This document shows positions 18,762-28,544 of a stretch of 64,000 nucleotides of DNA, piece after piece (the first letter of the stretch is position 1; each line of letters starts with the position of its first letter). Under the pieces are notes generated by a model. It made no database searches and was not told the origin of the DNA. It saw nothing but the letters and a program-made list of their open reading frames with translations. This DNA comes from Pectobacterium sp. PL152. Its GTDB lineage: Bacteria > Pseudomonadota > Gammaproteobacteria > Enterobacterales > Enterobacteriaceae. The stretch is taken from positions 3,348,001 to 3,412,000 of the forward strand of contig CP091064.1 of the NCBI GenBank assembly GCA_021907015.1. Direction: 5' to 3'. Made by a program: the position numbers and the translations under genes.

Positions 18762-20437
18762 ATGGAAAAGTCCACCGAACAGCAGAGCTGGAGTTGCGGA
18801 GCCGAGCTGATTGTAAAACACCTGGAAGCGCAGGGCGTAAAGCATATTTTTGGTATTCCCGGCGCTAAAATCGATCGCGTGTTTGATGAGCTGGAAGACT
18901 CGACAATTCAAACGATCCCGGTACGTCATGAGGCGAACGGCGCGTTTATGGCGGCAGCGATAGGCCGTCTCACGGGAAAAGCGGGTGTGACGCTGGTGAC
19001 ATCCGGCCCCGGCTGTTCCAACCTGGTCACCGGGCTGGCCACGGCAACCGCAGAAGGTGATGCGGTTGTGGCATTGGGCGGGGCGGTTAAGCGGGCGGAT
19101 AAACTCAAGCTGACACACCAGAGCCTGGACACCGTTAGCCTGTTTCAGCCAGTCAGTAAATTCAGTGCGGAAATCACGGCATCCAGTGCGATCTCTGAAG
19201 TGCTGGCGAATGCTTTCCGGGCAGCGGAAAGCGGCCGTCCGGGGCGGCATTTGTTAGCCTGCCGCAGGATATCGTCAATGAGCCGGTTAGTAGCCCAGTG
19301 CTGGCTTGCCCGCATTTACCGCTGTTAAACGGTGCGCCGCATAGTGACGTTGCCGAGGCGGCCAAACGGCTGCGGCAGGCTAAAAATCCGGTATTACTGC
19401 TCGGATTAATGGCCAGCCAACAGGAAAATGCACAAGCGCTGCGTCGTTTTTACACCGCAGCCAACTGCCGGTTACCAGCACGTATCAGGCTGCTGGCGTG
19501 ATCGACCAGCAGCAGTTTGATCACTTTGCCGGACGCGTTGGATTGTTCAACAATCAGGCCGGGGATAAGCTGCTGCAACAGGCAGACGTGATCGTTACCG
19601 TCGGTTACAGCCCGATTGAGTACGATCCGGTGTTATGGAATAGCGGCAAAGCAACGCTGATCCACATTGATGTGCTGCGGGCTGAGATCGACAGCGCCTA
19701 TCACCCTGATATCGAGCTGCTCGGGAATATCGCGATGACGGTTGATACGTTGAATGCGTGTATCAGCGAGCCAGTGATCTTATCGGCGGGCACGCAGGCC
19801 GTGTTGCAGGATCGCCAGCGTCAGCGCCACGATCTCAGTACGCGCGCCATCAACATGGCAGGATTTGCGATTCACCCGCTGCGTCTGGTGCGGGCGATGC
19901 AGGATATTGTGAATGAAGATGTCACGCTGTGTGTGGACATGGGGAGTTTCCACATCTGGCTGGCGCGTTACCTGTATAGCTTCCGGGCGCGGCAGATTCT
20001 GATGACCAACGGCCAGCAGACCATGGGGTGGCATTACCTTGGGCGATAGCCGCATCACTGGTGCAGCCCGGAAAAAAGTGGTGTCCGTTTCCGGAGACGG
20101 TGGGTTTATGCAATCCAGTATGGAGCTGGAAACGGCGGTGCGCCTGAAAAGCAATCTCCTGCATATCATCTGGGTGGATAACGGCTATAACATGGTGGAA
20201 ATCCAGCAAATCCATAAATACCATCGTCCGGCTGGCGTGACATTTGGGCCAATTGACTTCAAAGCGTATGCGGAAGCGTTTGGCGCGAGAGGGTTTGCGG
20301 TTGAATCCGCGGATGAACTGGTCAGCAAACTCCGTCAGGCGATGGACGTTGACGGCCCGGCGGTGATTGCGATCCCGGTTGATTATTCCGATAACCACTG
20401 GCTGATGGAGAATCTGAATATTAGCGTGCTGATTTGA
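18762..20437 (+). CDS. budB: Catabolic acetolactate synthase (four indels as sequenced)
   Basis: Thiamine-diphosphate enzyme joining two pyruvates to alpha-acetolactate; FAD-independent catabolic type. As given, the frame breaks four times: near 19235 (short G run, [12 protein letters not shown]), near 19467 ([13 protein letters not shown]), near 20028 (short G run, [16 protein letters not shown]) and near 20075 (short A run, [13 protein letters not shown]). Adding one base at each gives exactly 560 codons, the 559 aa of Klebsiella BudB. Motifs: catalytic Glu in [11 protein letters not shown], thiamine-pyrophosphate motif SGDGGFMQ ... VDNGYN, and [11 protein letters not shown]. Four independent losses in one otherwise conserved gene point to sequence error, not gene death. 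Confidence 0.92.
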
Positions 20438-20484
20438 TATGTCAGAATCGCGCCTGCACGCAGGTATCTATTAATATTACTTAC

Positions 20485-20516
20485 ACTGTCTGCCCAGAGG
20501 AATCTGGACAGACAGT
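20485..20516. terminator. Hairpin after budAB
   Basis: A 14-bp stem with one mismatch (ACTGTCTG.CCAGA, loop GGAA, TCTGG.CAGACAGT). No clear T tract follows, but its place 47 nt after the budB stop and between convergent genes suggests a terminator or 3'-end stabiliser. Confidence 0.6.
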
Positions 20517-20609
20517 AAAAGTGTAACATCCAGGAAAGTATCCATGTTAAGGACTAACATTTTTCTGTATTTTATGAAAAAACTCATGCAATAGTTATTA
20601 AATAGCGTA

Positions 20610-20999
20610 CTACCTTTCTCCGTAAGTGTACTCAATCTTGTTAATTGTCGATTTGAATCCATATCGTGGGAAAATTTTCTGTGGCGATGCTAAATAACTA
20701 TCAGCTAACGCTTCAGCCGCAGTTCGGTAAAACTTTTCTTGGTTTTTATTATACCAAGGGTCATCATGCGGGTTAGGGCTGAATTTGTAGGTTTGATCAC
20801 GCGTAGCTGCCATGATACGAATTCCGCGATTTCCTGCACCAGAACCATATTTTTGCTCTGCGTAAGTGAAATCGACGCCACCTTTGGTGAATTTTCCTTT
20901 GACATCTACCGCGAATGCGTTGTCGGCAGTAAATGTCAAAAATAGAAATGCCGATGCAGCAATAGAACGTTGCAATAATGTATTAATGTTTTTGTGCAT
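20610..20999 (-). CDS. Small secreted protein of unknown function
   Basis: 129 aa from MHKNINTLLQRSIAASAFLF with a strong signal peptide ending near DNAFA, then a ~100-residue mature part (VDVKGKFTKGGVDFTYAEQ ... NRGIRIMAATRDQTYKFSPN ... YNKNQEKFYRTAAEALADSY ... KIFPRYGFKSTINKIEYTYG). I do not recognise the family. No cysteines in the mature part and no lipobox, so periplasmic or exported. A TAGGAT ribosome site precedes the ATG. The surrounding DNA is AT-rich compared with the gcv and bud genes, suggesting acquisition or weak selection. Confidence 0.75.
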   Translation of the reverse strand: MHKNINTLLQRSIAASAFLFLTFTADNAFAVDVKGKFTKGGVDFTYAEQKYGSGAGNRGIRIMAATRDQTYKFSPNPHDDPWYNKNQEKFYRTAAEALADSYLASPQKIFPRYGFKSTINKIEYTYGER

Positions 21000-21266
21000 A
21001 GCTTTTATCCTATATGATTTTAACAGGGAGAAACACATTTAAAATCTAGATGAGCATCTGAGTTTATGCAATTAGCCGTCAGGTTCTATTAACGGTATTT
21101 TCTTGGCTTGCTAATAAATAGCAGCTTTAATTTTACAATCCAATCTATTATCTCGATCGTCATTTTCATTAATATGAATACTTCATGTAATTATTAATGT
21201 AATACTGCCTGACGATATTTTTACACCTTAACCCTCGTCATACTTCACGTTACCTGTGCGTTGGCT

Positions 21267-21299
21267 GATCAAATTCGTTTCAGACGAATTTGATCTTTT
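21267..21299 (+). terminator. Orphan rho-independent terminator
   Basis: Perfect 12-bp stem GATCAAATTCGT / ACGAATTTGATC with a 5-nt loop followed by TTTT. It is 830 nt after budB and 440 nt before gcvT. It could end a small RNA transcribed from the AT-rich stretch upstream. Confidence 0.7.
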
Positions 21300-21414
21300 G
21301 GCGCGTGCTGCCACATAGAAAAGAGACCTGAGAGGCGGTTCACCGAATCGTGATGATGGCGGCATAAGGAAGAGAGTAAGGCTGGGATCCGTTGTGGATT
21401 TTGATTGAAAAAAT

Positions 21415-21451
21415 CTAATTTAGCGCTGTTTTTATCATTAGATTATCTAAT
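21415..21451. promoter_or_regulatory. CTAAT motifs upstream of gcvT (possible GcvA sites)
   Basis: CTAAT at 21415-21419 and a perfect palindrome ATTAGATTATCTAAT at 21437-21451. In E. coli, GcvA sites at the gcv promoter contain CTAAT. They lie roughly 290-325 nt upstream of gcvT, consistent with distal GcvA sites; assignment is inference. Confidence 0.45.
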
Positions 21452-21739
21452 TTGAATGATGTTCTCATTTGGGGGCATCACCTAAGTTATCCAGCTTTAA
21501 TGCCATTAATCTGTGAATGTTGCTGGTTTAAATAAATTATATGCTTATTTTTTCTATTGTTGAGAATTTTACGCTGCTTTGTTTTTGTGGACGATTCGAC
21601 TTTCTTCATATTCTATATAATTTATCTTATGCCTGAGAGTGTGGTTTAACCTGCGCTTCGGTGGTAAGTTCAGTCAGAAGATATCGTTTGCGCAGTGTGT
21701 TTTATCGCCTGAACGCCATGCGCTGAAGAGGGATGAAGA

Positions 21740-22855
21740 ATGGCAAAGCAGACCCCGTTGTACCAACAACATCTGGCCGATGGCGCCAAAATGGTGGATT
21801 TTCACGGCTGGATGATGCCGCTGCATTACGGTTCTCAACTGGATGAACACCATATTGTGCGTCAGGAAGCTGGCATTTTTGACGTTTCCCACATGACTAT
21901 CGTCGATCTGCATGGTGTGAGAACGCGTGAATTCCTGCGTTATCTGCTGGCGAATGATGTCGCTAAACTCACGCAACCGGGCAAAGCGCTGTATACCGGC
22001 ATGCTGAATGCCTCCGGTGGCGTCATCGACGATCTGATCGTTTATTTTCTCACGGAAGATTATTTCCGGCTGGTCGTGAACTCTGCGACCCGCGAAAAAG
22101 ATCTCGCCTGGATTGAACAGCACGTAGCCCCTTTTGGTATCGAAATCCGTGAGCGTGAGGATCTGGCGCTGGTCGCGGTACAAGGTCCGCAGGCGCAGGA
22201 AAAAGTGCAAGCAATCCTGAAGGCAAAAGGCCTGAGTGATGCCGATGTGACTGCTGTTGCCAGTATGAAGCCGTTTTTTGGCAAGCAGGCGGGCGATTTC
22301 TTCGTCGCTACGACGGGTTATACGGGCGAAGCGGGTTATGAAATCGCGTTGCCGAATGAACAAGTGGTCGATTTCTGGCAGCAACTGCTGGCCGCGGGCG
22401 TGAAGCCATGCGGATTGGGTGCACGCGATACGCTGCGTCTGGAAGCGGGAATGAATCTGTACGGTCAGGATATGGACGAAGGCGTTTCGCCGCTGGCGGC
22501 CAACATGGGCTGGACGATCGCCTGGCAGCCGGAGGATCGCCAGTTTATCGGGCGTGAAGCTTTAACGCATCAGCGTGAAAAAGGAACCGATCAACTGGTT
22601 GGTTTGGTGCTGACTGAAAAAGGCGTATTGCGCAATGATTTACCTGTGCGCTTTACTGATAGTGATGGCGTGATGCGCGAAGGTGTCATCACCAGCGGAT
22701 CGTTCTCGCCAACGCTTGGCGTGAGCATTGCGCTGGCGCGTGTTCCGGTGGGGATTGGTGAACAGGCGATTGTGCAGATTCGTAACCGCGAACTGCACGT
22801 CCATGTGACCAAGCCCGGCTTTGTTCGCGCCGGAAAAGCCATCGTTCAGTATTAA
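21740..22855 (+). CDS. gcvT: Glycine cleavage system T protein (aminomethyltransferase)
   Basis: Transfers the methylene group from the aminomethyl-lipoyl arm of GcvH to tetrahydrofolate, releasing ammonia. 371 aa, slightly longer than the E. coli 364. Family elements: [58 protein letters not shown], and the C-terminal [11 protein letters not shown]. First gene of gcvT-gcvH-gcvP; gcvH begins 59 nt later. Confidence 0.98.
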   Translation: MAKQTPLYQQHLADGAKMVDFHGWMMPLHYGSQLDEHHIVRQEAGIFDVSHMTIVDLHGVRTREFLRYLLANDVAKLTQPGKALYTGMLNASGGVIDDLIVYFLTEDYFRLVVNSATREKDLAWIEQHVAPFGIEIREREDLALVAVQGPQAQEKVQAILKAKGLSDADVTAVASMKPFFGKQAGDFFVATTGYTGEAGYEIALPNEQVVDFWQQLLAAGVKPCGLGARDTLRLEAGMNLYGQDMDEGVSPLAANMGWTIAWQPEDRQFIGREALTHQREKGTDQLVGLVLTEKGVLRNDLPVRFTDSDGVMREGVITSGSFSPTLGVSIALARVPVGIGEQAIVQIRNRELHVHVTKPGFVRAGKAIVQY

Positions 22856-22914
22856 TAGCGGCTTGCCTGTAAAGATAAGCGCACGGGATTAACGACTTTA
22901 GGAAAGGGGATGCA

Positions 22915-23306
22915 ATGAGCAATGTACCAGTAGAATTAAAATACACTGCGTCGCACGAATGGGTGCTGCACGAGGGCGACGGTATCTACAGCGTGGGCAT
23001 TACCGAACACGCGCAGGAGCTTCTGGGTGACATGGTCTTTATCGATTTACCGGAAGTAGGCACGGTAGTCGCCGCAGGCGATGACTGCGCGGTGGCGGAA
23101 TCGGTAAAAGCGGCGTCGGATATTTATGCGCCCATCAGCGGTGAGATCGTCGAAGTCAACGACGATCTGGAAAGCTCCCTGAGCTGGTCAACAGCGCGCC
23201 ATATGCGGATGGCTGGCTGTTCCGCATCAGAATTTCTGATGAATCTGATTTGGACGAACTGCTTGATGCTGAAGCCTATCAGGCGTCGCTAGAAGAAGAC
23301 GAGTAG
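22915..23306 (+). CDS. gcvH: Glycine cleavage system H protein (frameshifted as sequenced)
   Basis: Lipoyl carrier that shuttles the aminomethyl group from GcvP to GcvT. The lipoylated lysine is in [19 protein letters not shown]. After DDLESS the frame breaks because a C run near 23178 is one base short; repaired, the protein reads [20 protein letters not shown] and ends at TAG 23304-23306, 130 aa, within one residue of E. coli GcvH. The rest of the domain is intact. Confidence 0.95.
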
Positions 23307-23312
23307 TTATTG

Positions 23313-23349
23313 CGCCCCCGGTTTTGCTGAACCGGGGGCGTTTTGTTTT
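23313..23349 (+). terminator. Internal terminator between gcvH and gcvP
   Basis: CGCCCCCGGTT / AACCGGGGGCG (23313-23323, 23330-23340), a perfect 11-bp GC-rich stem, followed by TTTTGTTTTA. It would lower gcvP expression relative to gcvTH unless gcvP has its own promoter. Confidence 0.85.
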
Positions 23350-23423
23350 ATTCGCCGCGTCGTCTTTCAGCGCGGCAGCGATCACGATTGATGCAAGCAC
23401 GATTAATGCAGGAAATTACTGTA

Positions 23424-26293
23424 ATGACCCAGACACTCAGTCAACTCGAACATGACGGCGCGTTTATCGAGCGCCATATCGGTCCTTCCGTCAGCCAACA
23501 ACAGCACATGTTGTCGGTGGTGGGCGCGACGTCGCTGGATGCGCTGATCCGCCAGATTGTCCCGGTGGACATTCAATTGCCCAGCCCGCCAGCGGTGGGA
23601 GAGGCAGTGACGGAACATGAAGCGTTAGCTGAGCTGAAGGCCATTGCAGGACGCAATCAACGTTATAAAAGCTACATCGGTATGGGCTACAGCACAGTGC
23701 TGATGCCGCCGGTGATTTTACGCAACCTGCTGGAAAACCCAGGTTGGTACACCGCCTATACGCCGTATCAGCCGGAAGTCTCTCAGGGACGTCTTGAAGC
23801 GCTGCTGAATTTCCAGCAGGTCACACAGGACTTAACCGGTCTGGACTTGGCTTCCGCCTCGTTGCTGGATGAAGCGACCGCAGCGGCGGAAGCGATGGCG
23901 ATGGCAAAACGTATCAGCAAACTCAAACAGGCTGAGCGTTTCTTCGTCGCCGACGATGTGCATCCGCAAACGCTGGACGTGGTGCGTACCCGTGCGGAAA
24001 CCTTCGGTTTTGAGATTGTCGTCGGTAAGGTGGAAGAGGCGCTGAAAGACGATGCGGTATTTGGCGTACTGCTGCAACAGGTAGGGACGACGGGCGAACT
24101 GCACGATTACAGCGACCTGATGGCCGCACTGAAAGCGCGTAAGGTTGTCAGCTGCGTGGCGTCGGACATCATGGCGCTGGTGCTGCTGACCGCACCGGGC
24201 AAACAGGGCGCGGATATCGTCTTCGGTTCCGCACAGCGCTTCGGCGTGCCGATGGGCTACGGCGGACCGCACGCGGCGTTTTTTGCCTGCCGTGATGAGC
24301 ATAAACGTGCGATGCCGGGACGTATCATCGGCGTGTCGCGCGATGCAGCAGGCAACACTGCGCTGCGTATGGCGATGCAAACGCGTGAGCAGCACATTCG
24401 CCGTGAGAAGGCGAACTCCAACATTTGTACCTCGCAGGTGTTGCTGGCCAACATTGCCGGGATGTATGCGGTATTCCACGGGCCGGAAGGGCTCAAACGT
24501 ATCGCAGGGCGCATCCACCGTCTGACCGATATTCTGGCGGCAGGGTTAACGCAGGGCGGGCTGCTGCTGCGCCATCGCAGCTGGTTCGACACGCTGACTA
24601 TCGAAGTCGCGGACAAAGACGCGGTACTGAGTCGGGCATTAAGCTTTGGCATCAACCTGCGCAGCGATTTGGCAAGCGCCGTTGGCATCACGCTGGATGA
24701 AGCGACCACGCGTGAAGACGTGCTGGCGCTGTTTGCGGTGCTGTTAGGTGACGATCACGGGTTGAATATTGAGGCGCTTGATGCGGCCATTAGCCAGCAA
24801 GCCGCGACGATCCCTGCCGGGCTCCTGCGTCAGGATGCGATCCTGTCGCATCCGGTATTTAACCGCTATCACAGTGAAACCGAGATGATGCGTTACCTGC
24901 ATCGTCTGGCGCGTAAGGATCTGGCGCTGAATCAGGCGATGATCCCGCTCGGTTCCTGCACCATGAAGCTCAACGCGGCGGCGGAAATGCTGCCGATTAC
25001 CTGGCCGGAATTTGCCGAGCTGCATCCGTTCTGCCCGCCGGAACAGGCGCTGGGCTATCGTCAGATGATCGAACAGCTATCGAGTTGGCTAGTACAGCTG
25101 ACCGGCTATGACGCGATTTGCATGCAGCCCATTCGGGTGCGCAGGGCGAATACGCGGGGTTGCTGGCGATCCGTCGCTATCATGAAAGTCGCAATGAAGC
25201 TGGCCGCAATCTCTGTCTGATTCCTAGCTCTGCCCACGGTACGAACCCAGCATCGGCGCAGATGGCGGGGATGGACGTGGTGGTGGTCGCCTGTGACAAG
25301 CAGGGCAATATCGATCTGCACGATCTGCGTGAGAAAGCGCAGGCGGCGGGCGAACAGCTTTCCTGCATCATGGTGACCTATCCATCCACTCACGGCGTCT
25401 ATGAAGAGACGATCCGCGAAGTGTGCCAGATCGTGCATCAATATGGCGGTCAGGTGTATCTGGACGGCGCGAACATGAATGCGCAGGTCGGCATCACGAC
25501 GCCGGGCTACATTGGTGCAGACGTATCGCATCTGAACCTGCATAAAACCTTCTGTATTCCGCACGGCGGCGGCGGACCGGGCATGGGGCCGATTGGCGTG
25601 AAAGCGCATCTGGCACCGTTTGTGCCAGGGCATCAGGTGGTAAAAATCGAGGGTGTGTTAACGGAGCAGGGCGCAGTCTCTGCGGCACCGTTCGGCAGTG
25701 CCTCCATTCTGCCGATTAGCTGGATGTATATCCGTATGATGGGCGCGGAAGGGCTGAAGCAGGCCAGCCAGATGGCGATCCTGAACGCCAACTACATCGC
25801 GACGCGCTTGCAGCAGGCTTATCCGGTGCTTTACACCGGCCGTGACGGTCGTGTGGCGCACGAGTGCATTCTGGATATTCGTCCGCTCAAAGAGAGTACC
25901 GGCATTAGCGAGATGGATATCGCCAAGCGCCTGATCGACTACGGTTTCCACGCGCCGACCATGTCGTTCCCGGTTGCGGGTACGCTGATGGTAGAGCCAA
26001 CGGAATCGGAAAGTCAGGTCGAGATCGATCGCTTTGTTGACGCGATGCTGGCGATCCGTGCCGAAATCAACCGCGTTGCGCAGGGGGAATGGCCGTTGGA
26101 CGACAACCCGTTGGTGAACGCACCGCACACGCAGGCGGAGCTGGTGGCGGACTGGGCACACCCGTATAGCCGCGAACTGGCGGTATTCCCGGCAGGCAGC
26201 GAGCACAAATACTGGCCGAGCGTGAAGCGTCTGGACGACGTTTACGGCGACCGTAACCTGTTCTGTTCGTGTGTGCCGATGAGCGATTATTAA
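23424..26293 (+). CDS. gcvP: Glycine dehydrogenase, decarboxylating (P protein; frameshifted as sequenced)
   Basis: Pyridoxal-phosphate enzyme that decarboxylates glycine and loads the remaining aminomethyl group on GcvH. Start is [20 protein letters not shown] with AGGAA nine nt upstream; in-frame codons back to 23343 are untranslated. A single base is missing near 25128 ([21 protein letters not shown] read as A); restored, the product is 956 aa, next to 957 in E. coli. The PLP lysine is in [20 protein letters not shown]. It is followed by a terminator at 26314. Confidence 0.96.
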
Positions 26294-26313
26294 TACATTC
26301 GGCGTGATATATT

Positions 26314-26356
26314 GGCCTCGCATGTGTTTTAACGCATGCGAGGCCTAATTTATTTT
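26314..26356 (+). terminator. Terminator of the gcv operon
   Basis: GGCCTCGCATG / CATGCGAGGCC stem (26314-26324, 26335-26345) with a 10-nt loop, followed by TAATTTATTTT. Confidence 0.88.
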
Positions 26357-26431
26357 ACTCGTGGGGAATTTGAAACTGATGTCAGAAGGCACTTTGGATT
26401 TATTCAATCATTCCGCAATATTCGGTATCTC

Positions 26432-26851
26432 TTATTTATAATAAGAGAGTGAGTTAAGCTGTCTTTCATTTAGAGACTGAAATTTTCTTTCCGTTATTTT
26501 TATAATAGTGGGTAATAGCTTCTTAATCTTTTCATGACCATCTGGCTTAATAATCGCAATGACTTGAATATGTAGGGGATAAATATTGTGTATCGCAAAC
26601 ACTCAAAAGTTATCGCTTACTCTGCGGTGAAGAAGCTGTGATGCAGGCCACGGGGTATCTTCTCCTGGAATACGAATATGAGATTTATAAATCCCAGAAA
26701 GGATAGATTGAGATGAGCGTTCAAAGCCACCCATTTTCCCAAGGTAAGCAGAGACTTTGCCGTTATTTTTATAATTTGCTAACGCTTTAGCAAAGAAGTT
26801 TTCCAATTGACCAGCGGCGGCATCAACAAGAATGCTTACGCGGTTTTCCAT
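26432..26851 (-). pseudogene. YafO-family mRNA-interferase-like toxin, interrupted by in-frame TGA
   Basis: Codon 83 is TGA (26603-26605), but the same frame then stays open for 56 more codons to TAA at 26432-26434. The 139-residue read-through product aligns over its length with YafO, a ribosome-dependent mRNA-cutting toxin (132 aa in E. coli): FAKALANYKNNGKVSAYLGK with YafO's FISYKRDGVLPDIFGRD, SHIRIPGEDTPWP with its AHIHLANENNPFP, RRVSDNF with its SRTNDE, and the C-terminal VIAIIKPDGHEK with its LIAILKPEPHK. ATG 26851 has GGAG nine nt upstream. The gene overlaps the upstream 199-aa gene by 16 nt, as toxin-antitoxin pairs do. Either the toxin is inactivated by a nonsense change (TTA or TGG to TGA), or the base is a sequence error. 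Family assignment is by eye. Confidence 0.68.
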
Positions 26852-27435
26852 GCTGGCGGCTCCATGCCAAGTCTTTTGTGACTGTCTTCAACTGACTTTT
26901 TGAAAGCAGCTAATTCTTCATCACTAAATTCTTCTGCTTCCTCATGTTCAAGAGGAATAAATTGAGCGCCGAGAGTGGCTACGCCCATCGTCAGCTTCTT
27001 GTATTCAATGAACGTGTTGATCGCGTGGTTTTTCATTGTCATAAGCGTAGTGATATGTGGCAACCAGGCTTTGTTATTTTCGGCAACAAAGAAGGTATAA
27101 AGAAGCCTCGTTATGCCATGATCTATCTGATTGACCTGATCGTTTAGCTTGTCGATGTCACTGCGCTGAATATCTAGTGCTGCAATGTCCTCATCGCTTC
27201 GATTGCTAAGGATATCGATAAACTCTTTATATTTTTCACAGTTTCTTTCAATGGGTGTCATGACTTTGTAGATGACTTTCAGTGCATCGGAGGCTTGTTT
27301 TTTGGAGACAGAATTCCCATGACTTCTGTCAAAGTCAGATATGGATCGCTCAATGGGCTGAGACACGTTATTGAAAACGTTCTCTATCTTATCCGGCCCT
27401 TGGTTGACGATAGCCATAGCTTCAAGCCCTAGCAT
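26836..27435 (-). CDS. Unrecognised 199-aa protein upstream of YafO-like toxin (candidate antitoxin)
   Basis: Cytoplasmic, mainly helical, acidic in its C-terminal third. Recognisable stretches: MLGLEAMAIVNQGPDKIENV, SISDFDRSHGNSVSKKQASD, a possible coiled coil around IAALDIQRSDIDKLNDQVNQ, and an acidic tail EHEEAEEFSDEELAAFKKSV. It does not resemble the short Phd/YefM-type YafN antitoxin that accompanies YafO in E. coli. A good AAGGAG site precedes the ATG. Its end overlaps the toxin start by 16 nt, so the two form one transcript with this gene first, the usual order of antitoxin then toxin. A role as antitoxin is inference from position only. Confidence 0.75.
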   Translation of the reverse strand: MLGLEAMAIVNQGPDKIENVFNNVSQPIERSISDFDRSHGNSVSKKQASDALKVIYKVMTPIERNCEKYKEFIDILSNRSDEDIAALDIQRSDIDKLNDQVNQIDHGITRLLYTFFVAENNKAWLPHITTLMTMKNHAINTFIEYKKLTMGVATLGAQFIPLEHEEAEEFSDEELAAFKKSVEDSHKRLGMEPPAWKTA

Positions 27436-27589
27436 GATTGACTCCTTATAATTTTACAGGTTAAAAATGATACAGCAAAGTTAACTGCTCTTCCCAGACG
27501 TATTTTTAGGGACTTCGAGCCTTCCCGCAAATCGCCTGCCAAAATAGAGGCAATCATTCGCAGGCATATTTTCCCTATCCGAAAACAAA

Positions 27590-27618
27590 CTGTCATTAAA
27601 CTGACGCCCCAGTGACAC
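27590..27618 (+). promoter_or_regulatory. Pho box upstream of the gpdQ ABC operon
   Basis: Three 7-bp units at 11-bp spacing: CTGTCAT (27590), CTGACGC (27601), GTGACAC (27612). The first two give CTGTCATTAAACTGACGC, matching the PhoB consensus CTGTCATAAATCTGTCAT at most positions. It lies about 80 nt before the first permease gene, suggesting induction by phosphate starvation. Confidence 0.65.
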
Positions 27619-27671
27619 GCTAGCGTTCTAGGGTAAGGCCTCTGTGTTTCACACTGAGCGGCCTTTGAGTT

Positions 27672-28544
27672 ATGCGTGCAAAATTTTTTCCCTATCTTGT
27701 GCTGTTGCCGACGCTGGTTTTTTTGCTTGCCTTTACCTATTTCCCCCTGCTGCGTTCGGTCATCGACAGCCTGTATGACACCCGGCTGAATGCCGATGCG
27801 CCGCTGTTTGTCGGTATGGATAATTTTGTGCGTTTGGTGCAGGACGCGGTGTTCTGGCAGGCGTTGCTGAACAACGTGCTGTATATCCTGATGACGGTGG
27901 TACCCGGCGTGCTGCTGGCGCTGTTGCTGGCGGTACTGCTGTGGGAAAACACGCGCGTTAACCGCTGGCTGCGTACCGCTTTCTTCTTTCCGATGATTAT
28001 TCCGCTGGTGAGCGCCGCGACGCTGTGGCTGTTCATCTTTATGCCGGGGTTGGGGCTGCTGGATTACTATCTGGCGAAAGTGTTCGGCCCGATGAATAAC
28101 AACTACCTCGGCATGAGCGACAGCGCGTTGGTGGCGGTAAGCGTCATCGGTATCTGGAAATTCGCCGGTTACTACATGCTGTTTTTTCTCGCCGGTCTGC
28201 AAGCCGTTTCGGCTTCCGCACGCGAGGCGGCGCTGATGGAAGGCGCATCACGACGTCAGGTGTTTTTCTACGTCACGCTGCCGCTATTGCGGCCAACCAT
28301 CGCTTTCGTCGTCACCATCGCTTTTATCTACGCCATTACCCAGATCGACCATGTTGCCGTGATGACGCGCGGCGGGCCGAATAACGCCACGACCGTGCTG
28401 CTCTATTACATCCAGGATCTGGCGAATGATACGCACGATCTGGGCAAAGCCTCTGCGGCTACCTTCCTGACGCTGGCGATGCTGTTCGCCTTTTCCATTA
28501 TGAATCTGAAAGTGCTGGAGAAGGGGGCACATTATGAGCGCTGA
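27672..28544 (+). CDS. ABC transporter permease (UgpA/MalF type)
   Basis: 290 aa inner-membrane permease with six predicted membrane segments and the EAA loop AREAALMEGASRRQVFFYVTL that docks on the ATPase. First gene of a five-gene operon: permease, permease, gpdQ, ATPase, binding protein. Given gpdQ and the Pho box, the likely substrates are glycerol-3-phosphate or glycerophosphodiesters; this is inference. The next gene overlaps by 11 nt. Confidence 0.9.
   Translation: MRAKFFPYLVLLPTLVFLLAFTYFPLLRSVIDSLYDTRLNADAPLFVGMDNFVRLVQDAVFWQALLNNVLYILMTVVPGVLLALLLAVLLWENTRVNRWLRTAFFFPMIIPLVSAATLWLFIFMPGLGLLDYYLAKVFGPMNNNYLGMSDSALVAVSVIGIWKFAGYYMLFFLAGLQAVSASAREAALMEGASRRQVFFYVTLPLLRPTIAFVVTIAFIYAITQIDHVAVMTRGGPNNATTVLLYYIQDLANDTHDLGKASAATFLTLAMLFAFSIMNLKVLEKGAHYER

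Larger units (their letters stand above)
21000..21739. other. AT-rich intergenic stretch upstream of gcvT
   Basis: About 740 bp without a convincing gene. It contains a plus-strand terminator-like hairpin at 21267-21299 that no annotated gene explains, and CTAAT motifs at 21415-21451 in the gcvT promoter region. Confidence 0.7.

Noticed and set aside
27429-28202. 257-aa minus-strand frame over the first permease gene
   Set aside because: Shadow frame rich in Gln/Arg/His; the plus-strand permease has clear family motifs.
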